Positions 44,778-52,446 of a stretch of DNA of 64,000 nt are shown in pieces. Below the pieces are notes generated by a model. That model ran no database searches and was not told the DNA's origin. It saw nothing but the letters and a program-made list of their open reading frames with translations. Positions within the stretch are counted from its first letter, which is position 1; every line of letters begins with the position of its first letter. The DNA is from HXMU1428-3 sp965215715 (lineage in GTDB: Bacteria; Pseudomonadota; Alphaproteobacteria; Rhizobiales; HXMU1428-3), in contig OZ244129.1 in NCBI GenBank assembly GCA_965215715.1, positions 248,001 to 312,000 of the forward strand, written 5' to 3'. A program made the position numbers and the translations under genes.

Positions 44778-44812
44778 AAAAAAGCGCCACTTGGGGGAAG
44801 GGGCGCTTTTTT
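44778..44812 (-). terminator. Terminator of rpoH
   Basis: The inverted repeat AAAAAAGCGCC/GGCGCTTTTTT (44778-44788 with 44802-44812) is symmetrical, so it can work on both strands. It lies 66 bp past the rpoH stop. Confidence 0.88.
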
Positions 44813-44878
44813 AATTTGTTCTCAAATCTTATCTTTGAGGACACAGGGGTTTTTATTTAAGAAAAGGTGCTCGACCTT

Positions 44879-45754
44879 TTAAGAGGTTTGAGCTGCTGCC
44901 TCGGTTACGGCCTCTTGCACTTTTTCAAAGGCGCGCACTTCAATTTGGCGGATGCGTTCACGGCTCACACCAAATTCCTGGCTCAATTCTTCTAATGTTT
45001 TCGGCGTCTCGCTTAAACGGCGGGCCTCAAAAATCTTTACTTCACGCTCATTTAAAACACCCATGGCATCTTTTAAGTGGCCGAGGCGTTCGTTTAACTC
45101 TTGGCTGTTGCCAAGCGCGGTTTCCTGGTCAACTTGATCATCAACCAACCAATCTTGCCATTCACCGCTTTCAGTATCTTGGCGCAAGGGTGCGTTTAAA
45201 GATGCATCGCCTTGCATGCGTTGGTTCATCGAGAGAACGTCTTCTTCGCTGACACCAAGTTGCTTGGCAATTTCTTGCACTTTTTCTGGTTTCAAATCAC
45301 CGTCTTCATAGGCGTTGATTTGCCCCTTTACCCGGCGCAAGTTGAAAAATAATTTTTTTTGCGAGGCGGTGGTGCCAAGCTTTACCAGGCTCCATGAGCG
45401 CAAAACATATTCTTGAATAGAGGCGCGGATCCACCACATGGCATAGGTGGCCAAGCGGAAGCCTTTTTCTGGGTCAAAGCGTTTAACAGCCTGCATGAGG
45501 CCGACATTGCCTTCAGAGACAACTTCGCCAATTGGTAAACCATAGCCGCGATAGCCCATGGCAATTTTTGCTACAAGACGCAAATGTGAGGTCACTAGCT
45601 TGTGGGCTGCCTGGCGGTCATTATGCTCACGCCAGCTTTTGGCCAACATATATTCTTCATTCGGCTCCAGCATAGGAAACTGGCGCACATCAGCCAAATA
45701 TTTTTGTAACCCATCTCTGCCATCTGAAACGGTTGGTAAATAATTAGACGCCAT
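44879..45754 (-). CDS. rpoH: RNA polymerase heat-shock sigma factor RpoH (sigma-32)
   Basis: Directs RNA polymerase to heat-shock promoters. The 291-residue protein has region 2 (SEGNVGLMQAVKRFDPEKGF, RLATYAMWWIRASI), the RpoH box QKKLFFNLRR, and region 4 with EFGVSRERIRQIEVRAFEKV. ATG at 45754 has AAGGAG 7 bases upstream; the TTG two codons earlier is not used. RpoH next to RluD is a common alphaproteobacterial arrangement. Confidence 0.97.
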   Translation of the reverse strand: MASNYLPTVSDGRDGLQKYLADVRQFPMLEPNEEYMLAKSWREHNDRQAAHKLVTSHLRLVAKIAMGYRGYGLPIGEVVSEGNVGLMQAVKRFDPEKGFRLATYAMWWIRASIQEYVLRSWSLVKLGTTASQKKLFFNLRRVKGQINAYEDGDLKPEKVQEIAKQLGVSEEDVLSMNQRMQGDASLNAPLRQDTESGEWQDWLVDDQVDQETALGNSQELNERLGHLKDAMGVLNEREVKIFEARRLSETPKTLEELSQEFGVSRERIRQIEVRAFEKVQEAVTEAAAQTS

Positions 45755-45950
45755 AGCCAAACTCCTTGAAAACCTAGTGTAACAAGGTCCCTAAATTAAT
45801 CATGATTTGTGCAGGAAGATTTTATTGTCTTATATATTTAAAGCCCAAATGATACCAGCAAAGGTTAAAATAATAAAACCACATCCTTTGCCGATATGCC
45901 CAAATCAATAAGTTTATCGTTAAGATATATATAAGCACTGGATTGTGTTT

Positions 45951-46979
45951 TTAAAGGGACTCCAGTAAATTTTCTAATTTTTTCATCTTTTTTGGTAATT
46001 TACTTGTAAAAACAAGGTGTTCTTTCGTTATGGGATGCTCAAATCCGAGCTCAAAAGCGTGCAAAGCCTGGCGTTTAAAGCGGCTTAAATGTTGTTGGAC
46101 GTGCTCAGGAAAGAGGGTCATTTTTGTTTTGAACCCGGTGCCATAAAGCGGATCGGCTATCAAGGGATGGTCCAGGTGCGTCAGATGAACGCGTATTTGG
46201 TGCGTGCGGCCGGTTTCTAGCCGGCAGATCACTTTTGAGGCGAGTGTTTCCGATTGGCTTTGGGTTTTGTGCTTTGTGTGCTTGTGGCCAAAACTTGCTA
46301 TCGTTTCATAATGGGTGATGGCTTCTTTGCCCCCCTCTTTAACCACTGCCATTTTAAGAGCGTTTTTGTTGGACCGTCCGATCTGGGTATGAACCGTGCC
46401 TTTTAAGGGGGAGGGTGTACCCCAGACAAAAGCGGTATAGGCACGCACTAAAGGGCCAACACGGCCATGATCAGCAAATTGTTGTGATAAGCCCAAATGA
46501 GCCGCATCGTTTTTTGCTACCACCATTAAGCCTGAGGTGTGCCGGTCTAGCCGGTGGACAATGCCTGGGCGCTTAACCCCGCCTATGCCTGACAGGCTAT
46601 CCCCGCAATGATAAAGCAACGCGTTGACCAGTGTGCCATGCCAATGGCCAGTTGCTGGGTGTACGACCATGCCAGCGGGTTTGTTAATCACGATTAAATC
46701 ATCATCTTCATAAACAATGGTAAGCGGTATATTTTGTGGCTTTGGTTCTGGCGCGCTGGGGGGCGGCATGTCTATGTTATAAACATCGCCTTGTTTTATC
46801 CGGGCATTTGGTGATGAGACAACCAGATCTTGACGGCGTACATGGCCTGCCTTAATCAAGTCTTTGAGCCGCGAGCGCGTCGTGCCTTCAATTTTGCTGG
46901 CCAGGAAGCGGTCAAGCCGTTCGCCTTCATCTTCAGGACTGGCGCAAAAGGTTATCAGCTCATTAGGGGCAGTGTTCAT
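45951..46979 (-). CDS. rluD: RluA-family pseudouridine synthase (RluD-like)
   Basis: Forms pseudouridine in 23S rRNA. The N-terminal S4 RNA-binding domain is at about 18-75 and the catalytic domain carries VHRLDRHTSG with the catalytic Asp145. Other family parts are INKPAGMVVHP and LETGRTHQIRVH. The length, 342 residues, is normal. It is divergent from the DUF6476 gene and upstream of rpoH on the same strand with a 190-bp gap. Confidence 0.93.
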   Translation of the reverse strand: MNTAPNELITFCASPEDEGERLDRFLASKIEGTTRSRLKDLIKAGHVRRQDLVVSSPNARIKQGDVYNIDMPPPSAPEPKPQNIPLTIVYEDDDLIVINKPAGMVVHPATGHWHGTLVNALLYHCGDSLSGIGGVKRPGIVHRLDRHTSGLMVVAKNDAAHLGLSQQFADHGRVGPLVRAYTAFVWGTPSPLKGTVHTQIGRSNKNALKMAVVKEGGKEAITHYETIASFGHKHTKHKTQSQSETLASKVICRLETGRTHQIRVHLTHLDHPLIADPLYGTGFKTKMTLFPEHVQQHLSRFKRQALHAFELGFEHPITKEHLVFTSKLPKKMKKLENLLESL

Positions 46980-47036
46980 AAATAGTCGACTTTGTTCAAA
47001 TTAATTTAAGTGTGCGCACAGCATAAGGAACATCAC

Positions 47037-47441
47037 ATGGAAGAAAAGCAAAAAAACAAAAATGATGAAGGCCAGGGGCCTGGTGTCAATGAGGTTCCTG
47101 ATTTTTGGACACCTTCTCGGGTTCGCATGTTGGCCAGCTCTATCATCATCATGTCATTTCTCTTGCTGTTGGGCTTTGGTCTTGTGGTGTACAAGCTGAT
47201 TGAAAAAGCGATGGTCAACAATTCTGTAGCTGTTCAACAACCTGTCAACTCACTTGTAACTTTGAGCCATAAAGACAGTCGAAAGCATTTCAAAATTGAT
47301 CTGCAAGGATATAAGATTAAAGACCTTGAGAGCAATGGCAGGCTCATTACGCTTCATGTTGTAAGGGATGGCAAGGCGCAAATTTGGATTGTGGATAGTT
47401 CAGAAAAGAAAATTAAATCTATCATTGAGATAGAGCCTTAA
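47037..47441 (+). CDS. DUF6476-like single-pass membrane protein
   Basis: A 134-residue protein with one transmembrane segment (ASSIIIMSFLLLLGFGLVVY, about 33-52), preceded by RVRML. A small periplasmic domain follows, ending with AQIWIVDSSEKKI. Alphaproteobacterial proteins with this plan lie beside rluD, and DUF6476 is my best label. ATG at 47037 has AAGGA about 6 bases upstream; the ATG nine codons earlier has none. Function unknown. Confidence 0.68.
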   Translation: MEEKQKNKNDEGQGPGVNEVPDFWTPSRVRMLASSIIIMSFLLLLGFGLVVYKLIEKAMVNNSVAVQQPVNSLVTLSHKDSRKHFKIDLQGYKIKDLESNGRLITLHVVRDGKAQIWIVDSSEKKIKSIIEIEP

Positions 47442-47462
47442 AAGCAAAAGAGACTACAAAAG

Positions 47463-48470
47463 TTATTTTTGTTTTAGAAGGGTTTCCAACCGCGCGGTCA
47501 AGCTTGTTTCTTCACGATGGACGGTTTCTTCATCTGTGTCATTAGAAGATGTTGGATTAATTGCGTTTTGTGCTTCGATTTCAGCCTTTTCAATAAACAC
47601 GGGCTTCTTTTCGGCAAATTCAAATTCAAATGGCAATTGGTTTTGTGGTTCATCGCTTCCATTTGAGGGGGATGGTAAGTTGTGAAAATGAGAGCGATAA
47701 AGCTCGTCATGATCTTGCATCAAGGCGCTGGCGATGTTTTGCATTTCAGAGCGCAGTAAAGCGGTTTCTTTGGCTTCGCGCCCTTCCAGTTCAATTAAAC
47801 GAGCTTGCAATTTAGCCACCCGGCTTAAAAGGTCTCTGTTTTCTTCATGGACGCTTTCAGCATTTTCTAGCAAGGTGCGGCGCGGAACATTATCTGGGTC
47901 GGCTTCCATCTCTTCATCAAGCTCTTGGCGCATTTGTTCAATTTCATCCAGAGATTGGTAGTAATCATCTTGTGCCTGGCCATCGTTTTGATCAAGCACG
48001 CCGGTATAAATGCCATGACGTTTCAGGGCTGCTAGTTCTTTTTCGCGTTCGATGAGAACGCTCATTAAGCGGTTTGAGCGGTCTTCCAAATGTGGAACCT
48101 TGCGATCGATATTCTGCATCAGAATAACATTTTGGCTGCTTTTTTCGGTTAGTTCATGGCGCAGTTCAACGATTTGATTGTTGAGTTCATGGAGTTGTAA
48201 TTCACGCCGATTAATTTCTATGAGCTGGCGGGCTTTGGCTTGTTCGGCTTGTTCTAATTTACTCTCTAATCTATGGGCTCTGATGGCGTGTTCAGCGCGT
48301 AAATGATCGCGTGAGGCACGAATTTCAAATTCATTCATTGGTAGATTTGCCATAAGTTGTTGGCGCGTTACATTGCTCGCGCGCGCCCAGATAAGCGGGG
48401 CCACTGCAATGGCAAAAAGCACTGCAATTAAAGCCCCTAAGGCAAATATCATAATGGATTGAAGTATCAT
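47463..48470 (-). CDS. Membrane-anchored coiled-coil protein (conserved in Hyphomicrobiales)
   Basis: A protein of about 335 residues with one N-terminal transmembrane helix (about 3-30, ending VAPLIWARA). A long charged heptad-rich region (about 50-230) follows, with few hydrophobic breaks, then an acidic tail. LPMNEFEIRASRDHLRAEHAIRAHRLE resembles a rhizobial protein of unknown function (split here as LPMNEFEIRASRDHL and RAEHAIRAHRLE). A GTG four codons upstream is an alternative start; neither has a good ribosome site. It is convergent with the DUF6476 gene. Confidence 0.65.
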   Translation of the reverse strand: MILQSIMIFALGALIAVLFAIAVAPLIWARASNVTRQQLMANLPMNEFEIRASRDHLRAEHAIRAHRLESKLEQAEQAKARQLIEINRRELQLHELNNQIVELRHELTEKSSQNVILMQNIDRKVPHLEDRSNRLMSVLIEREKELAALKRHGIYTGVLDQNDGQAQDDYYQSLDEIEQMRQELDEEMEADPDNVPRRTLLENAESVHEENRDLLSRVAKLQARLIELEGREAKETALLRSEMQNIASALMQDHDELYRSHFHNLPSPSNGSDEPQNQLPFEFEFAEKKPVFIEKAEIEAQNAINPTSSNDTDEETVHREETSLTARLETLLKQK

Positions 48471-48748
48471 GCTTAAAACCACGTCAGACCAAATCAGGAA
48501 CTTCTTGTCATGGTCTTTATCTTTATCAGGCTCTTAATTTAACATGTAAATAAATTTAGCATGTGAACAAAAAAGAGCAATCTTTGACTTAAGCCATCAC
48601 TGGCTTTGCCAAAAACATTTGTTATCAGCTGGTATAGTGACGTGCCCAATCAAAGAGAGCAACACTATTTTGTCAAGAACACCCATTTTATGAGTTGTTT
48701 TCAAATGCTTTTTAAACCGAAACAGAGTGATGGCTTTGAGCTTTGATC

Positions 48749-49501
48749 TTAAAACGGATTCCAGGTTGGGGCGCGCGTGAATTTCAGATAGCCGACATTT
48801 GCGCCGACGCGAAAGCCAACGCCGGAGACAATTGGCGCTAAATTAACATGATCACGCTGTAAAAATGTCACGCCGACACCGCCGACAAAATAAGCAGAAC
48901 CGGCTACGCCGCCAAAGGTGCGGTAGACATCATCAGGAGAATAAAGATTATATACTAAAATCATGGTTTTAGAGCCTGCTGCGCCAAAATCATACCCGAT
49001 GGAGGGGCCTTGCCAATAAACCTTGTGCCGGCCGGCACTTTTGGTGTAGAGCGTGCCTTCCCCATAGCGCAAACCAGCAATAATAGCACCGCCAGCTTCT
49101 TCGCCTAAAATATAACCGTTTGGGCGGCCTTTGCTTTTAAAAGCATGTTCGACCACTTTGGCCATGCCGACTGAGACGGAGCCAAAAAATTGGTGACCTG
49201 CGCCCATAATTTCATTCGATGAATATTCTTGCTCGGTTATGGGGCGCTCTTCATGGCGTTGGGGGGGGCGTGAGTAACGCCTTGATCCTGGTGCATCATA
49301 ACGGGTGCGTGGTGGTGGGGCGTCATAGTCTGGAGTTGCGTCCGGGGTAATGTCAACCGGTGCGTCCCCTGAAGTGTCTGGGATGTATCCACGATCAGCA
49401 GGGGGATCATTCCAGGGGAGATCCTCAGTTAAACCTGGTGTTGCGACTATCAAGCTGCCCAGCAAAACGCAGGCAGGTATTAGTGAGCGAAAAACAACCA
49501 T
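48749..49501 (-). CDS. DUF1134-family exported protein
   Basis: A 250-residue protein with a signal peptide, a proline- and arginine-rich low-complexity stretch (about 35-90), then the DUF1134 domain. Its marks are GAGHQFFGSVSVGMAKVVEHA, GPSIGYDFGAAGSK and VSGVGFRVGANVGYLKFT (first one split: GAGHQFFGSVSVG, MAKVVEHA). DUF1134 resembles the lipid-binding SYLF fold; the periplasmic or outer-membrane role is unknown. AAGGAT 9 bases upstream fits the ATG. Confidence 0.85.
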   Translation of the reverse strand: MVVFRSLIPACVLLGSLIVATPGLTEDLPWNDPPADRGYIPDTSGDAPVDITPDATPDYDAPPPRTRYDAPGSRRYSRPPQRHEERPITEQEYSSNEIMGAGHQFFGSVSVGMAKVVEHAFKSKGRPNGYILGEEAGGAIIAGLRYGEGTLYTKSAGRHKVYWQGPSIGYDFGAAGSKTMILVYNLYSPDDVYRTFGGVAGSAYFVGGVGVTFLQRDHVNLAPIVSGVGFRVGANVGYLKFTRAPTWNPF

Positions 49502-49584
49502 TCAAATATCCTTAAAAGCGTTGTTTAATCAAAAGTTAAACACAATTATCTCTCGTTAAGACGAATAAACTGTTAATTTTTCTT

Positions 49585-49688
49585 GAGCATGTCACCTTAT
49601 TTTTAATTCAAAGCCATGCTCTATCTCTTTGTTTCTGCGTGTCTTTTTTGACTAAACCGGTATTCACTTTGTGCGACACGCACTATAG
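49585..49688. repeat. Dispersed two-hairpin repeat, copy D
   Basis: First hairpin GAGCATG.../CATGCTC, starting at 49585, with ATTCAAAG in the loop. Second hairpin GCGTGTC/GACACGC, with the core TAAACCGGTATTCACTTT, ending near CACTATAG. It lies upstream of the DUF1134 gene. Confidence 0.85.
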
Positions 49689-49719
49689 CTAAATTGCCTT
49701 AAGACTATGGCTTTTCTAT

Positions 49720-49767
49720 AGCGTTTCACCCAAAAGTCGCTGCCGGTTTTGGGGCCAATGAAACGCT
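49720..49767. repeat. Related repeat half, copy F (opposite orientation)
   Basis: Arms GCGTTTC/GAAACGC (49721-49727 with 49760-49766). Read on the minus strand the interior gives CCCCAAAACCGGCAGCGACT, which matches the family core in the inverse direction. This is a third arm type. Confidence 0.7.
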
Positions 49768-49776
49768 TAAGAGAAA

Positions 49777-49826
49777 AGAGCGTTTTACCCAAAAGTATGT
49801 GTTCTATTTTGGGGCCAGCTGGCTCT
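49777..49826. repeat. Related degenerate repeat half, copy G
   Basis: Weak arms AGAGC/GCTCT (49777-49781 with 49822-49826). The interior has TTTTACCCAAAAGTATGTG and TTTTGGGGCCAGC, like copy F. It follows F after 9 bp in the same (minus) sense. Confidence 0.55.
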
Positions 49827-49912
49827 GAATATCTGTTTTCAAAATCTTTAAGGTCTTGATTTATCATACTCCCAGTCAATCCTTTTATGAGAGAAAAATA
49901 GTAGATATTTCA

Positions 49913-50563
49913 ATGAGTTTTATTCTTTTCACAAAAAGTACTTTTCCGGATGTGGTCTTTAAAGCAGCTGTGTGTTTAACGGTTTGCACTTTTTTTATGG
50001 CTGGATTGACACAGGCACAATCACAAGAGCCGGCATCAAAAAAAGAGGCTTTAAAGACACCTATGGAGCCAGAGATGGGCCCGCATGTTCTCAAGAAACC
50101 GAGGAAGAATGCCACTCAAGTGGAAGAGAAATTGCGCGCTCTTGATAATTTATATGTTCCGATTCATTGGGCAGATTCTGTTACGGGGCTTGCCATTGCC
50201 GGTTATGACCCAATCGCCTATTTTGAATTTAATACAGCTACGCGGGGAGACGAAGAATTTGAACTTGTTTGGCATGGTGTGTCTTGGCGTTTTGTGAATA
50301 AAGGAAATTTAGATGCCTTTAAACGTAGCCCGTCACTTTATGCACCCAGATTTGCCGGATATGACGCTTATGCTGTTTCTCAGGGTGTTTTGTCTGAAGG
50401 GCGCCCTTCAGTGTGGGCGATAATGGATGGACGGTTGCATTTATTTCACACCCCGGTCAATCTTCATTTATGGCGTGAAGAAAGACAGAAACTGCGTGCA
50501 AAAGCACAAGAAAATTGGGAAAATCTTTCGTTGGATTTACCGCGTTTTAAAGTGGGCCAGTAA
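49913..50563 (+). CDS. Exported YHS-domain protein
   Basis: A 216-residue protein with a hydrophobic leader (about 15-36, FKAAVCLTVCTFFMAGLTQA). A YHS-like domain follows: AIAGYDPIAYFEFNTATRGD, then ELVWHGVSWRFVNKGNLDAF and PRFAGYDAYAVSQG. YHS domains often occur with heavy-metal ATPases, but here it stands alone. The open frame extends upstream to 49856; ATG 49913 puts the leader at the right place. No good ribosome site is seen. It is convergent with cysQ (18-bp gap). Confidence 0.75.
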   Translation: MSFILFTKSTFPDVVFKAAVCLTVCTFFMAGLTQAQSQEPASKKEALKTPMEPEMGPHVLKKPRKNATQVEEKLRALDNLYVPIHWADSVTGLAIAGYDPIAYFEFNTATRGDEEFELVWHGVSWRFVNKGNLDAFKRSPSLYAPRFAGYDAYAVSQGVLSEGRPSVWAIMDGRLHLFHTPVNLHLWREERQKLRAKAQENWENLSLDLPRFKVGQ

Positions 50564-50581
50564 GGTCAGGGCGCCCCATTT

Positions 50582-51427
50582 TCAGTATTTGATTTTTTGT
50601 AAGGTTTCTTTTGCACCTGCGATAAAGCCACTGTTGCGGTAGTTTTGGGTGAATTTACCGTAGATAAAGGGGGCGCCATTTTGGTCAATCACTGCGCCGC
50701 CAGCGGCTAATAAAACGGCGTGTCCTGCTGCTGTGTCCCATTCCATTGTTGGGCCAAAGCGGGGGTAAATGTCGGCTTTGCCATTTGCAACTATGCAAAA
50801 TTTTAAACTAGAACCTGATGGCGTTGTTTCTGAAATTTTGTTTTTTTCAATAAAATCAAGTGTTTGTTCGTCAATGTGGGAGCGGCTGACAACCGCAATT
50901 GCCTCACTTTCGGGCCAATTGCGAACACCTATCATTTCAAATTCTAACGCATTGCGGGTCAATAAATCTGCGATTTCATCACAATCAAAAGGACTTTTCA
51001 GAGATAGTTTGCCAGCTTTTTTTGTGTCTAATGAGATGTAAATATCACCAAGTGCCGGGGCAAAAACAACGCCAAAAATGGGCATGCCATTATGAATGAG
51101 CGCAATGTTGACCGTAAATTCATTGCGTTTTTTGATAAACTCTTTGGTGCCATCTAATGGGTCGACCAGAAAAAAACATGATCCTCCCTCTGGCACGGTG
51201 CCAGCTGCGCACATTTCTTCTGCCACGATTGGAATCCCCGGCCAGTGGGTTGAAATGTTTTTTAAGATCAGGGTCTCAGCTGCCTGATCAGCCTTTGTAA
51301 CGGGGCTGTCATCGGCTTTGGATTCAACTTCAAAATCTGTGTGGTAGTACTCCAGGATTAAATTTCCTGCAGCTACTGCTAGGGGAAGCAAAACGCGTGT
51401 TAAATCATGATGAGAGGGGATATCCAT
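50582..51427 (-). CDS. cysQ: 3'(2'),5'-bisphosphate nucleotidase CysQ
   Basis: An inositol-monophosphatase-fold enzyme that removes the 3' phosphate of PAP/PAPS in sulfate assimilation. The 281 residues show SPVTKADQAAE, VAEE (Glu70/Glu71) and DPLDGTKEFI with Asp89 and Asp92 for Mg2+ binding, then EWDTAAGHAVLLAAGG near the end. No other sulfate-assimilation gene is adjacent. No clear ribosome site is seen. Confidence 0.92.
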   Translation of the reverse strand: MDIPSHHDLTRVLLPLAVAAGNLILEYYHTDFEVESKADDSPVTKADQAAETLILKNISTHWPGIPIVAEEMCAAGTVPEGGSCFFLVDPLDGTKEFIKKRNEFTVNIALIHNGMPIFGVVFAPALGDIYISLDTKKAGKLSLKSPFDCDEIADLLTRNALEFEMIGVRNWPESEAIAVVSRSHIDEQTLDFIEKNKISETTPSGSSLKFCIVANGKADIYPRFGPTMEWDTAAGHAVLLAAGGAVIDQNGAPFIYGKFTQNYRNSGFIAGAKETLQKIKY

Positions 51428-51658
51428 AACGGCTCAAGATCTTTAATCATTGATAATCATAAGCCAAATCAAAGGGTTTTGGCTTTTGGTGTAGGTGAAA
51501 CAGATTTATAAATTTAGTCAATCGCTTAAACGGACATGAAAATCAAGCAAATAAGTTTAAACGCTTTAAAATTAATGAATTGTGCCCTCTAGAACATCTT
51601 TGAGCAACAGGCTATTCTTGGCCAAAACAAATTGATTCGTTTTCTTGAGGGGTGAACC

Positions 51659-52291
51659 ATGAGCGATGTTAAAGATTTATCTGGGTTAGATTTAGCTGCC
51701 CTTGTCTCCAGTCGTATTTGCCATGATGTGGTGGGCCCTGTTGGGGCCATTTTTAATGGGCTGGAAGTTCTTGAAGATGATGATGATGAGCAAGTTAAGC
51801 AATATGCCATGGATGTTATTCGCCGTAATACCAAGGCGGCTTGGGCGCGGCTGGAGTTTGCCCGGTTAGCGTTTGGAGCTGCTGGGTCTGCAGGCACAGA
51901 TATTCCCATTAATAAGATCGAAGAACTGGCAAATGCTATTTTAGAGGAAAAGCACAAGATAAGTTGGACCTCTAGCCACGATTTTTTGCCTAAAGGTTAC
52001 GCAAAATTGGTTTTGAACCTGGTTGTTACCGCCGTTGCTGCGATCCCGCGGGGAGGGCAAATTCAGATTGATATTTCAGGTGATTTAGAGCGCCCAACGA
52101 TTACCTTAACCTCTAATGGGGAGGGTGCGCGCTGCCCGGAACGGGTTCCTGCTATTTTGCAAGGTGACCATGAGGGGGACATTGATGCCCTTGTGATTCA
52201 GCCTTATTTTACCCATCGTTTGCTGGCGAGCCATAATTTGGGCATTAATATTGAGCAAAGCGAAAATCAGGTTCAATTTACGGTCTCATAA
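51659..52291 (+). CDS. chpT: Histidine phosphotransferase ChpT
   Basis: A 210-residue phosphotransferase that in alphaproteobacteria passes phosphate from CckA to CtrA and CpdR. The phosphorylated His22 lies in SRICHDVVGPVGAIFNGLE. A degenerate CA-like domain follows that does not bind ATP. AGGGG 7 bases upstream supports the ATG. It sits 155 bp upstream of cheA, with ctrA 6 kb away. CckA is not in the window. Confidence 0.9.
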   Translation: MSDVKDLSGLDLAALVSSRICHDVVGPVGAIFNGLEVLEDDDDEQVKQYAMDVIRRNTKAAWARLEFARLAFGAAGSAGTDIPINKIEELANAILEEKHKISWTSSHDFLPKGYAKLVLNLVVTAVAAIPRGGQIQIDISGDLERPTITLTSNGEGARCPERVPAILQGDHEGDIDALVIQPYFTHRLLASHNLGINIEQSENQVQFTVS

Positions 52292-52346
52292 ATGGACAAA
52301 GGGCCATTTATTTTTAAAAGATGGGCCGATCACTGTAAAACTTTCA

Positions 52347-52358
52347 GTTAAATTTAAC
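52347..52358. promoter_or_regulatory. Perfect 12-bp palindrome upstream of cheA
   Basis: GTTAAATTTAAC lies 89 bp upstream of the cheA ATG. It contains CtrA-like TTAA/TTAAC half-sites but without the N7 spacing, so it is only a candidate regulatory site. Confidence 0.35.
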
Positions 52359-52446
52359 TCTTTCTCTCCAATATCGATAAAAATGCACTGTGATTCTCAC
52401 GGTTCGGGGTAGCAATAATGCTTTTGGGGAAAAGGATATTTAGGCG

